Assembly: GCA_022813625.1 (NCBI GenBank)
Contig: JAKLMB010000012.1
Coordinates: forward strand, 868,001 to 932,000
Direction of reading: 5' to 3'
DNA from: Aaosphaeria pasadenensis
Lineage: Eukaryota > Ascomycota > Dothideomycetes > Pleosporales
DNA: 64,000 nt
Part shown: positions 56,150 through 64,000 of the stretch, in pieces
How positions within the stretch are numbered: the first letter of the stretch is position 1
Layout: each line of letters starts with the position of its first letter
Notes under the pieces: generated by a model
The model's input: only the letters and a program-made list of their open reading frames with translations
Told to the model about the DNA's origin: nothing
The model's database searches: none
Translations under genes and position numbers: made by a program

Positions 56150-56836
56150 TGATATGGAAGAACAAACGATGAAGTGAATCATCTCCTACCAATAGAGGCG
56201 TGGGACCAGGCATCCAATCATCAGCGTTGTGTATGCGAACCACTTTTCCTCAACTATTATCAATAATTGATAGAGTGTCACCACAACGTTCACAATGAAC
56301 TGAATGGACTACAGCCAGCTTACAACCTTGAACCGGCTCTAAAAATACCCTGTTTTACACAAAATGCTTGCTACTTCCTGTTTACTCCGTGATAGTATTC
56401 ATTATCGCTTGCCCTTTTAGACTTGAAGACACAATCATGCACGGTTATTATTTCCCAGCGTCAGTGTTGAAAGTGTGTAGTAATACTGACGGCTGCCACA
56501 TTTGATGTTTCCAACGACCTCCTAGAGCTTCGGACGAAAGCAGAGCCCAATTATCATGCATATATTGTAGTTAAAAATTCTTAATACTCAATAACACTCC
56601 ATCTCTTCAAGTGTTGCCAGACCCACATCCATCGCCCGACGCCATCTTAGCCGCAGACCGAAGCGAAACTTATCTCCACTCGTTCTCCACTACGCCCACT
56701 ACATCCTTGCAGAAAAATATATTACCCACAAACCTCAATCTTTACTTATTCGCCTCGTAACATCTGCTGCTGATGATTCAGATGTTTGAATGAGTATAAG
56801 TATGTTGGAATTGGACAGCAACGCCACAACAGCATA
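56150..56836. other. Spacer before tRNA-Asn
   Basis: No gene seen. Sequence around 56185-56225 (CCTACCAATAGAGGCGTGGG, CATCCAATCATC) resembles the promoter of the gene ending at 58693. Confidence 0.4.
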
Positions 56837-56936
56837 TCCTCCGTGGCGCAATTGGCTAGCGCGTCTGACTGTTAAACAATTCTCTATGAGATGTTTGGTA
56901 ATCAGGAGGTTCGTGGTTCGAGCCCACGCGGGGGAG
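56837..56936 (+). tRNA. tRNA-Asn(GTT), intron-containing
   Basis: The acceptor stem TCCTCCG pairs with CGGGGGA (with wobble), the D-arm is GCGCAATTGGCTAGCGC, the anticodon stem TCTGA pairs with TCAGG around loop CTGTTAA, the T-arm is CGTGGTTCGAGCCCACG, and the discriminator is G at 56936. Anticodon GTT is at 56871-56873. A 26-base intron (about 56875-56900) follows position 37. Confidence 0.92.
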
Positions 56937-57310
56937 TGGATTTTTTTTTTGGTTCGGAATCTTTTTTGCTGGATGAAAGGTGCTGGCGACGATTTGGCAG
57001 AAGAATTCATTTTTTTAAGGGCAGGCGGACACGACGGGGTCAGGAGCCTGGGGTAGGTACCGATTTAGAAGGTGAAAAAAAAGAATATAGGAGAGTTTTG
57101 TATATTTGATAATTTAATGATTTATCATTCGATTTCGGTATTGCAGTAGAGCACATCATACATTGTATAAGGGTGAATTAAGGGCCTTCTTTGTACAAAC
57201 ACACGCCTTCGGGGTAGGGAGCATCACAGGTCCGATTCAACCGGTCATCTGTGAGAAGAGCTCATCCCACCCTATGCCAATGGACCTTTGAATAGCTTCA
57301 TTCCATTCGC
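56937..57310. other. tRNA 3' flank and 3' flank of the following gene
   Basis: Bases 57150-57310 (CATACATTGTAT, GAATTAAGG, CATCCCAC) are related to 54900-55058, the flank of the pseudogene copy. Confidence 0.5.
56941..56950 (+). terminator. Pol III terminator of tRNA-Asn
   Basis: Ten consecutive T's four bases after the tRNA 3' end. Confidence 0.85.
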
Positions 57311-58693
57311 CTACACCGCAGCATCATCGGCGCCTGGAACTTGCATCATCGCAGGGGCATATACATCAACGTGCACATAGCCCCTGATCTCTTTTTCCAG
57401 ACGTTTCATCACCTCGTCGCTCAAGAATGCCCATTGCACTGCCCTTCCAGAAGAGATGGTCAAGACATGGTCCTCAGAGATACTCTCCTGAACATCCTGT
57501 AGTTTCATCCTGTTTAATATCTTGCTTGTGGCCTTGGAAATATGTCCAACTACCAGCTCTGCATTGTAGAAGTTATCAAACTTTGATGGCAGCGAGTCAC
57601 ATGTCTTTTGGCCGCTCCAGACACATGTCTTCCAATCTTCTGAGTAGAAGATTTCTTCCTTTTCAAGAGATTCCACAAAGGTATCAGGAACCAAGATTCG
57701 GATTATCATGGTTTCCGAGTGTTTGCACCTCAAGGCTACATATCCACGATACATCTCAGCAGTCTCCTGGTCGGTCACAAAGTACACAGCATTGTCCCAA
57801 GGATTGAAGTCTCCGCCTTCCATGATGTCAATCACGGTGAAATCAACCTTGCCGGTTTCAGATATGAAAGAGCGATAAAGCTCCTCTTCATGTGCTCTAC
57901 CTTTGTACAGGACATGAAAGCCGGGGGGCGTAGGCGGTAATGTGTCGCCAATACTAACATGTTCTTGTGGAAAAGTAACAGCCCATCGTCCAACACATGG
58001 ATCGCCGTGAGTGGCAGCGTCGTGGATGGAAGCCTCAGCTGACCGCTTGGACGAAATTGAATCATTGACTTTAGTATCATTATCTTCCTTTGTGGCCAGT
58101 AGTAATTTTGCATGATCTACCAGATCTGTTAGGACCTTCTCTAGCGTCCAGTAGTTGATGCGCAGTGTGTCTCTGATCCAGAACTTTAATGTCTCAGTCT
58201 CGAAGATTTGCTCAAAAGCGGGGTCAAGAATTGCGTCTTGAATGTCCGTTCGGATGCCAAAAACAGTCATCATTTGGCGGGGATCGTCGGGAAGACTGGG
58301 TCGGGCCATGTGTCCATATGCGTAGTCGAGCAAAGAGTCTGGGTTCTCATTGGGGGAAGGTCTCCCGAGGTAATTCTGGAAGATCTCCTCGGCAGCAGCT
58401 GGTGTAAATCCAATATGCTCGAGAGCCGCTGAACTCTCATACGCCGAAGGGAATTCGTACCATTGGTTGTGTTTGGAGTCATTGTGGGAGCAAAAGCGCA
58501 CTGAGGCGCAGTAAGTGGGGTTTCGAGGAGAATTGCTGTTGCCCGTTGGTGGGTTAAAGAAGAATGACGATACCTCCCGTTTTGAAGGTTCCTGGGAGGG
58601 ACGAATGATGCTCGCCTGGCGAAGGGCTTGTTCTTGAACTGGATTGAGGCTATGGCTAAGGGCATATTCTTCTTCAATAGTGAGGCGTTCCAT
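57311..58693 (-). CDS. Unknown protein, possible ADP-ribosyltransferase-like fold; intact copy of a duplicated gene
   Basis: Intronless, 460 residues, ATG at 58693-58691. The N-terminal half is helical and hydrophilic (NPDSLLDYAYGHMARPSLPD, AILDPAFEQIFETETLKFWI). The C-terminal half from about residue 260 has LYKGRAHEEELYRSF, then DFNPWDNAVYFVTDQETAEM and a later YSEDWKTCVW. The order (short beta-strand with Tyr-x-Gly, then a DNAVYFVTD block followed by a helix) is reminiscent of ART-like/DUF3990 proteins, but the match is by eye and weak. There is no signal peptide or membrane span. A truncated relative lies 1.7 kb downstream on the same strand (55059-55681), with matching 3' flank, so the locus has duplicated. 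Confidence 0.7.
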   Translation of the reverse strand: MERLTIEEEYALSHSLNPVQEQALRQASIIRPSQEPSKREVSSFFFNPPTGNSNSPRNPTYCASVRFCSHNDSKHNQWYEFPSAYESSAALEHIGFTPAAAEEIFQNYLGRPSPNENPDSLLDYAYGHMARPSLPDDPRQMMTVFGIRTDIQDAILDPAFEQIFETETLKFWIRDTLRINYWTLEKVLTDLVDHAKLLLATKEDNDTKVNDSISSKRSAEASIHDAATHGDPCVGRWAVTFPQEHVSIGDTLPPTPPGFHVLYKGRAHEEELYRSFISETGKVDFTVIDIMEGGDFNPWDNAVYFVTDQETAEMYRGYVALRCKHSETMIIRILVPDTFVESLEKEEIFYSEDWKTCVWSGQKTCDSLPSKFDNFYNAELVVGHISKATSKILNRMKLQDVQESISEDHVLTISSGRAVQWAFLSDEVMKRLEKEIRGYVHVDVYAPAMMQVPGADDAAV

Positions 58694-59036
58694 TTTAAGC
58701 AGTAGGTTGACTATACCAAGTGGAAGAGGCGCAGGTCATCTTTAAGTAAATAATTCGAAGTAGGGCACAGACCTCTGTAACAACAGTGTGGGGACCAACA
58801 GTGCGGGGACTAAATGTTGGGAGTGAATGGAAGCCTAATTTTATTGAAGGTGAACTAGATCCTACCAATAAAGACATTGGGCAGAGCATCCGGCACCACG
58901 GTTGACAATTAGAATCAATATTCTCTACTGCAATGACTTTCCGTTGGCATGGCTCTCCGTGGATGAAATAGGTCCTCTGTCCCCGACAGCAACCCAAATG
59001 ATGGCTCGCATTGGACAAGAAATTGTGATAAAACAC
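58694..59036. other. Promoter of the unknown gene, 3' flank of the aminotransferase
   Basis: 343 bases with no gene. A short tandem (GTGTGGGGACCAACA / GTGCGGGGACTAAAT) is at about 58786-58815. Confidence 0.5.
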
Positions 59037-60470
59037 TTAAAGCCTAACCTTTGAACCAAGGCAGACAACAGACTTCAATGCTTTCGCTGTTCGTTCAATG
59101 TTCTCTTCACTTAAACCTGCTATGTTGATACGTCCATTTTCAGGTAGATGCACATGATGGTGATCGACGAGAGTACGGCATTGAGCTGGAGTGAGCTGAA
59201 GACACCTAGTAGCAGTCAGTGAGACCTCCCGTCGGTCATATGACCTTTTGCGGTACTCACGAAAACAATCCTCGCTCAGACACGAGGTAACTCCAATCTC
59301 CTGGGACATGGTGAGCGCCAATATGCGAAAGCAGATTTTGGCGATTCTTCTTCAGCCTGAGCCTCATAGCCTCCAGCTCTTTTGTCCTATCGCGACTGTT
59401 AGAACGCACTGATTGAATTTCGATGATTCAGAACAACTCACCAAAGTGTACGTAGAGTTTGGTCTGACAGCACTATTTTGACCAATCGGCTTCCATACGC
59501 GGGGGATGATGAATATGTTTTGCGGATAATACTTCGCAGTTGGTCCTTAACGATTCCAGCAAGCCAAGATGTTTGCGAGACAACATGCAAGGCTCCACAT
59601 CGCTCGCCATAGAGTGCAAAGTTCTTCGAAAATGACTGGCAAACAAGCATCTCCAATCCTGCGTCTGCTAATGTTCGTAGTCCAGTCGCATCTTCAGCCA
59701 ATCCGTCGCCTAGACCCTGGTATGCAATATCTATAAATGCCACTTGATTGTACGTGCTCAGTTCCTGTGCTAATTCGCCCCATTGCTGAGGGCAGAGATC
59801 TACGCCAGTTGGGTTATGGCAACATCCCTGCAGCACAAACACACTCCCAAGAGGTGCCTCGCGAACATTGTCCAGGAGATTCTCAAAATCAACCGCGTGC
59901 CTAGTGGAATCAAGGTAGTCGTAAGTGACAACCTCCAGCCCTGCATGTTGAAAAATAGGAACATGATTTCCCCAAGTTGGTAACCCGATGTACACTTTCG
60001 TCGATGGAACAGTAGATGCAATCAATGAAGCACCCAGAGAGTTTGCCCCAGTCCCTGATATAGTTTGTACTGACGAAACGCGTCCAGAAATCAGAGCTTC
60101 GCAATGTTCACCGAATAGCACTGCGGCACCGAGCCGAAGGAATTCCTCATCTCCAGTAGTAGACGCATACTAGTCGCTGTCAATCTCCCAAGGTACACTA
60201 ATGGAAAGCTTTGTTGCATACATCGTGGCCCAAGTCAAGCCCATCTAAGATCTTCTTTGCCTGCAATAACAATTAGCAAAAGATGAATAGTGAGGGTACT
60301 GCGGCGAAAATAGATACCCTCCGGACGACTTCCAACTCTTGGTATCTGCCATCTTCATTCCTATACACCCCGACTCCTAGATCCACTTTCCTTGGGTCGT
60401 TATCTGCATCTGCTATCTTCTTCAACGTGAACATGGGGTCCGGAGCTCCTTGCTGAACAAGCTCAAGCAT
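59037..60470 (-). CDS. Aspectate/aromatic aminotransferase-like protein (class I, PLP)
   Basis: Aspartate-aminotransferase-type PLP enzyme; it swaps amino groups between an amino acid and a 2-oxo acid. Five exons (60470-60318, 60260-60222, 60169-59442, 59386-59261, 59205-59037), introns 52-57 bases, 404 residues. DPRKVDLGVGVYRNEDGRYQ is the AAT N-terminal block. The tiny 39-base second exon supplies AKKILDGLDLGHD, and the third begins YASTTGDEEF. SVQTISGTGANSLGASL, CCHNPTGVDL, DIAYQGLGDG and CQSFSKNFALYGERCGAL follow, with the PLP lysine at Lys246. The end (NGRINIAGLSEENIERTAKA) is standard. It is 327 bases from, and divergent to, the HpcH/HpaI aldolase, so the two probably work together. There is no targeting signal. 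Confidence 0.93.
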
Positions 60471-60797
60471 ATTGGGGGTGGTAGGTTTTGTTATCTTTGA
60501 AAACGAGATAAAGCAATGGCCCGACTGTTATATCATAATTAAGCTGAGAACTGATAACATGTTCGTTTTCAAGGTCCATATCGTACGCGCGATTTGGAGC
60601 CAATTAAGCGCAAGCGTATTCGGGTTCCTCAGCCGAACCATCATCCAGTGTGCGGGACGCGATCCCGCCCTCCATTTAGCTCCCTAGATTGCTTCGATGG
60701 TTCGACATAGATAGACAATTCTTAAATGATAACAGTGGTATGCACAATTTACTAAATACTTGATCATTATCTTTCTTGTTTGATCTACACACTAAAA
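60471..60797. promoter_or_regulatory. Divergent promoter, aminotransferase (-) / aldolase (+)
   Basis: 327 bases between start codons, with a CCAAT box at 60600-60604. GCGGGACGCGATCCCGCCCT at about 60652-60671 contains the inverted repeat GCGGGA-N5-TCCCGC, a candidate operator. Confidence 0.6.
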
Positions 60798-61719
60798 ATG
60801 GCCTTGCGCTGTGCCAACAACCTGCTGAGGAAGCAGGCCGCGAAAGAGTTATGCATTGTAAGCTACCTAACACAACTATGCTAAGCACGTAAAGAAGATT
60901 CGTTCTGACATGTGATAGGCTATGGGCATTCGTTTGGTCACGGATTCACAGATAGTCGATTTGGCTGCAAATGCACGATACCACGCACTGTTCATAGATC
61001 TGGAGCATTCTTCCCTAACACTGCGTGATGCAAGCCAACATTGCATGGCTGGACTTCAGTCTGGACTCACCCCTTTCGTTCGAGTGCCATATCAATGTGG
61101 CAATGGATTCGTGCAAAGGGTTCTCGATGGTGGTGCCATGGGAGTTGTATTTCCTCACATTCACGGCAAAGGTGAGCCACAACAACGCTGCACCACGGGT
61201 TGACGAGCTAACCCGATGATAGACGATGCTGCAGCGGCAGTATCGATCTGTAAATATCCATCCCAGGGCAAGAGATCCATGACCGGGCAGCTTCCACTGT
61301 TCTCCCTCAAGCCGACTTCCCAAGACGTAATAATATCCGAGACAAATGCCAACGGATCGACTGTATGTGTCATGATCGAGACTAAAGAGAGCATTGAGAA
61401 TATAGAAGAGATTGCTTCAGTACCTGGCGTCGACATGTTGCTGGTCGGCTCCAATGACCTCGCTATCGAGCTTGGAGTTCCTAATCAATTCAAGAGCGAA
61501 GTCTTTCGCGCCGCATTGGTCAAAATAAGCCAAGCATGTAGGAAACATTCGAAGATCATGGGTCTTGCGGGAATATACGATAATGCTGAGCTCCATAGTT
61601 GGGCCATCAATGAGCTCGGAATCGGCTTCATCTTGGGAGGTCAGGATTCTGGTTTCATTGCAAGAGCAGCGAACGAAAGCGCAGCGGCCATAGTTGGAAT
61701 AGAGCGCAGCAGGATATGA
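60798..61719 (+). CDS. HpcH/HpaI-type class II 2-oxo-acid aldolase
   Basis: Exons 60798-60857, 60919-61171 and 61223-61719, introns of 61 and 51 bases, 269 residues. The family cleaves 4-hydroxy-2-oxo acids to pyruvate plus an aldehyde with a divalent metal. Motifs: ALFIDLEHSS, TPFVRVPYQC, GGAMGVVFPHIHGKDDA (rebuilt only by removing intron 2), CVMIETKESIENIEEIASVP with the metal-binding Glu, and VDMLLVGSNDLAIELG. The C-terminus GIGFILGGQDSGFIARAANE closes the barrel. It is cytosolic. Paired head-to-head with an aminotransferase, it could split 4-hydroxy-2-oxoglutarate or a similar transaminated hydroxy-amino acid; this pathway is inferred. Confidence 0.93.
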
Positions 61720-62147
61720 ACTGGAATGGGATAAAGATGTTCAGTGCACCAAAGTCCAACCCAAAATGCAGAATGCGTAATATAATTTTACAAAATTGCC
61801 GTTGAAACAAGATTTCCTCATTGACTTGCTGTTATCATTCATTGTGTTTATCTAATTAGGCCACATTGGCGTCATGCCACAGACAACCGTTGTTAGCGTC
61901 ACGCTAAATACAAGTTCACTGCAGTTGCGAGCAGATGAGTCCTGCTGTTTCCGGTCTATCCAACACCAACTTCCAACTCGTGGATACTGCACAATTGAAT
62001 TGCATCTTCGCAGCCATTAATAACGACAAAAGGCGACTGATGCTGAATATTACGGTCAATTGAGGGACACCATGAGCGGTGAAGAAGGAGGTGCAGCCCG
62101 TAAACGAACGAACAACGCGTCAGTAGACATATTGTAATATCAGATGG
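61720..62147. other. Intergenic, promoter of the third regulator
   Basis: 428 bases between two plus-strand genes. No gene seen. Confidence 0.5.
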
Positions 62148-64000
62148 ATGCATGTCCGCTTACCATTAAAAAGGTGCCTGCGATGTCGCAGCCGGAAAGT
62201 CAAATGTTCAGGAGATTATCCCTGTAGCAACTGTACTCGCCGCTCTGTTGAGTGCCAATTTGGGCCAGATGAGAAGAAGGTCGTAGTATCAGAGAGGTGC
62301 TTTTCCCTAGTTGCACCAAAAGCTGCCTGCTGCTCACATGAATTTACTGCATAGTTATCTATTAGAACTAGAGCGGAGATGTTCTCTGATCCAATCTGAG
62401 GAAAGAATAGTACACCCGCCTGCAAAGAGGATTAGGCCTTCGCGATCATCGTTTTCTGACGGATCTGTTCATGACCGTATGCATTCCTTGATAGCAGGGC
62501 CTTTATTTATGCTTATTCTGCTCGTAGGTAATGATAGCTTCAGGGCGGACCAAAGCCTACTTCGCGCCTCAAGTACAGGTCGTCCATCAAGCAACCCTCA
62601 AACTCTGACTGATTTACCACAACCAACTGAGGATGAGTCGGATTACAGTGAGATCCGTAATCCACTGGTTGCCAGAACGTCAAATATTGTCACTGACCCA
62701 GTTGGTAGAATGCGTGCGTATATCATTGATTCTCCAACCCCATCACTGACGCATTCCTAGGCTGGCTTGGTCCCTCCTCGACATGGGCATACAGCCGGCA
62801 CGTTATACTCATGATGTGGAAGCATCTTGGGCAATATGAAGAGAATAACACTTCTCCCCGCGTAGACGCGCAAGCTATTTCGCTCGACTGGCCCTCGGTC
62901 TGCCAGATTGATACTACAACTCGTGCCAGTGTTCCATCATTCGATCATGCTAAATATCTTACCAGTACTGTAGAGTTTCATCTCTGTCAAACATACCATT
63001 TGTTCGATGTAGCGCCCTTTAAGGTAAGAATGAATGAGCTTTATAGACAAGGGGTGTCAATCGTACAAAAGACAACTTCGAACTTATGGTACATCCATTT
63101 TCTTCTTGTCATGGCCCTAGGGAAAGCTCTTTTGGCACCAGTAGACGTGTCCGACTATCCTGCTGGCAAAGATCTCTTTACACAGGCGCTGGAGCTACTT
63201 CCGAATGCTCATGGTCTGTATCAGGATCCGTTGCAGTCCATCGAGATACTCTGTTGTCTTGCTTTATATTTACAATCCGTGGACCACAGGAATAGCGCTT
63301 ACCTATATGTCAGTGATATGGATAATCTTTTTCGCGGTACTTTTGTATGACTGACCGACTAAACAGATTGGACAAGCCGTTAGAATTGCATTGTCGCAAG
63401 GCCTACATCGGGAACGTTCGGTAGATCATCTCAGCAGTGAGGAAATGCATCGATCTCGCTGTGTATGGTGGACAGTATACATGCTTGATTGCAAATTTGC
63501 CTCTTCAATGGGCGCTCCGATTTCAGCTCGGGATAGCGATATCACAGTGGAACTTCCCCAGCCCAGAGACGCAACAGAGACATTTGATGATTTTAATGCC
63601 CATGTAGCATTAACACGAATTTTCGCAAAGATCTTGAGCAGTATGATGCCCTCTCATGTTTTGGAGACCTGTTGACTCACCCTTTTCAGCGATTTACAGC
63701 GCCAATGGCAGGCTCGATCGTCCTCTCATCAAAAGCATTCAGCAAGTTCTCCGGGAGCTGGCTCAGCTATCGGATCAAATGGCCACCAAGTTCGAATTTA
63801 GAATCGGTGAATCTAATCCCACGTCAAGAGTTTCAGCAACGCTGAATCTTTTCTATCATCAGGTTGGTATTAAGAAGGCATTATTGTACGCAGCCGAGGC
63901 TAAAAGTTTTGAAGTGCGTAGTACTAGCAATTCGGCCCATCCTCGTTCACCTCCTCGAAGATCTCCTCAAAGTTCGTCGCCACACGGTTCAAGAGCTTGC
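62148..64000 (+). CDS. Zn(II)2Cys6 transcription factor, 3' end outside the window
   Basis: Six exons so far: 62148-62296, 62355-62704, 62761-63308, 63367-63640, 63690-63862 and 63915-64000+. Introns are 49-58 bases and the frame stays open to the window end. The zinc cluster is C10-X2-C13-X6-C20-X5-C26-X2-C29-X6-C36 (RCLRCRSRKVKCSGDYPC). It is followed by SYLLELERRC, the linker/dimerisation helix usual for these proteins, and from exon 3 by the fungal-TF middle homology region (SSTWAYSRHVILMMWKHL, HLCQTYHLFDVAPF, WYIHFLLVMALGKALLA, IGQAVRIALSQGLHRE, YHQCVVLAIRPILVHLL). An extra intron in exon 2 around 62475-62560 is possible, since that stretch is oddly hydrophobic. As neighbour of the aldolase and aminotransferase it may regulate them. 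Confidence 0.88.

Noticed and set aside
1..64000. CRISPR arrays, insertion sequences, bacterial operons
   Set aside because: The gene structure is eukaryotic; no regularly spaced repeat-spacer array, transposase ORF or long terminal repeat was seen.

Overview
The window is nuclear DNA of a filamentous ascomycete (Pezizomycotina). The evidence is: genes with several introns of about 46 to 85 bases and GTAAGT/GTGAGT donors, three Zn(II)2Cys6 regulators, many plant-polysaccharide and glycoside hydrolases, a mitochondrial ribosomal protein gene, and two tRNA genes interrupted just 3' of the anticodon. The gene set would suit a plant-associated or saprotrophic leotiomycete, but no species can be named from sequence alone. 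All exon-intron models were built by hand from splice signals and reading-frame continuity. Every multi-exon model given as intact closes in frame.

Layout. 0-13 kb: the 5' end of a probable SNF2-family remodeller (-), a secreted CE15 glucuronoyl esterase (-), a Zn2Cys6 regulator (-), a GFA-domain protein (+), a small secreted four-cysteine protein (-), a disrupted gene remnant, a two-exon protein of unknown function, and an intron-containing tRNA-Gly with a decayed copy beside it. 13.7-32.1 kb: seven genes that look like a glycoside-catabolic cluster. They are GH78 alpha-L-rhamnosidase, an MFS sugar porter, GH3 beta-glucosidase with a PA14 insert, a Zn2Cys6 regulator, a DUF1593/Sde0182-like nucleoside-hydrolase-fold protein, a secreted alpha/beta-hydrolase-like protein with a PKD-like tail, and a GH5. 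Diverged copies of one repeat lie just outside each end of this block (13.34-13.67 and 32.77-32.93 kb).

32.2-37 kb is gene-poor: a duplicated unknown motif and a frameshifted acidic GC-rich ORF. 37-40 kb: two convergent NmrA-like reductases. 41.6-53.3 kb is mostly conserved genes: a USP-type deubiquitinase ending in a CaaX box, divergent mitochondrial uL5m/MRPL7, a coiled-coil protein, a methyltransferase-GFA fusion and an eight-exon ACS-family MFS transporter. 53.3-58.7 kb: an apparent duplication in which a 460-residue gene has a deleted, stop-bearing relative carrying a 30-bp minisatellite, with tRNA-Asn between them. 59-64 kb: an aspartate-aminotransferase-like gene and an HpcH/HpaI aldolase fire divergently from a 327-bp promoter, with a third Zn2Cys6 regulator running off the window.

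The main biological reading is the 13.7-32.1 kb block. Its GH78, GH3, DUF1593 and GH5 proteins all lack a visible signal peptide, the transporter sits among them, and only one hydrolase is secreted. This fits import of a rhamnose/glucose-bearing plant glycoside followed by intracellular deglycosylation under a local regulator. That is inference from domain content and layout; no substrate is shown by the sequence.
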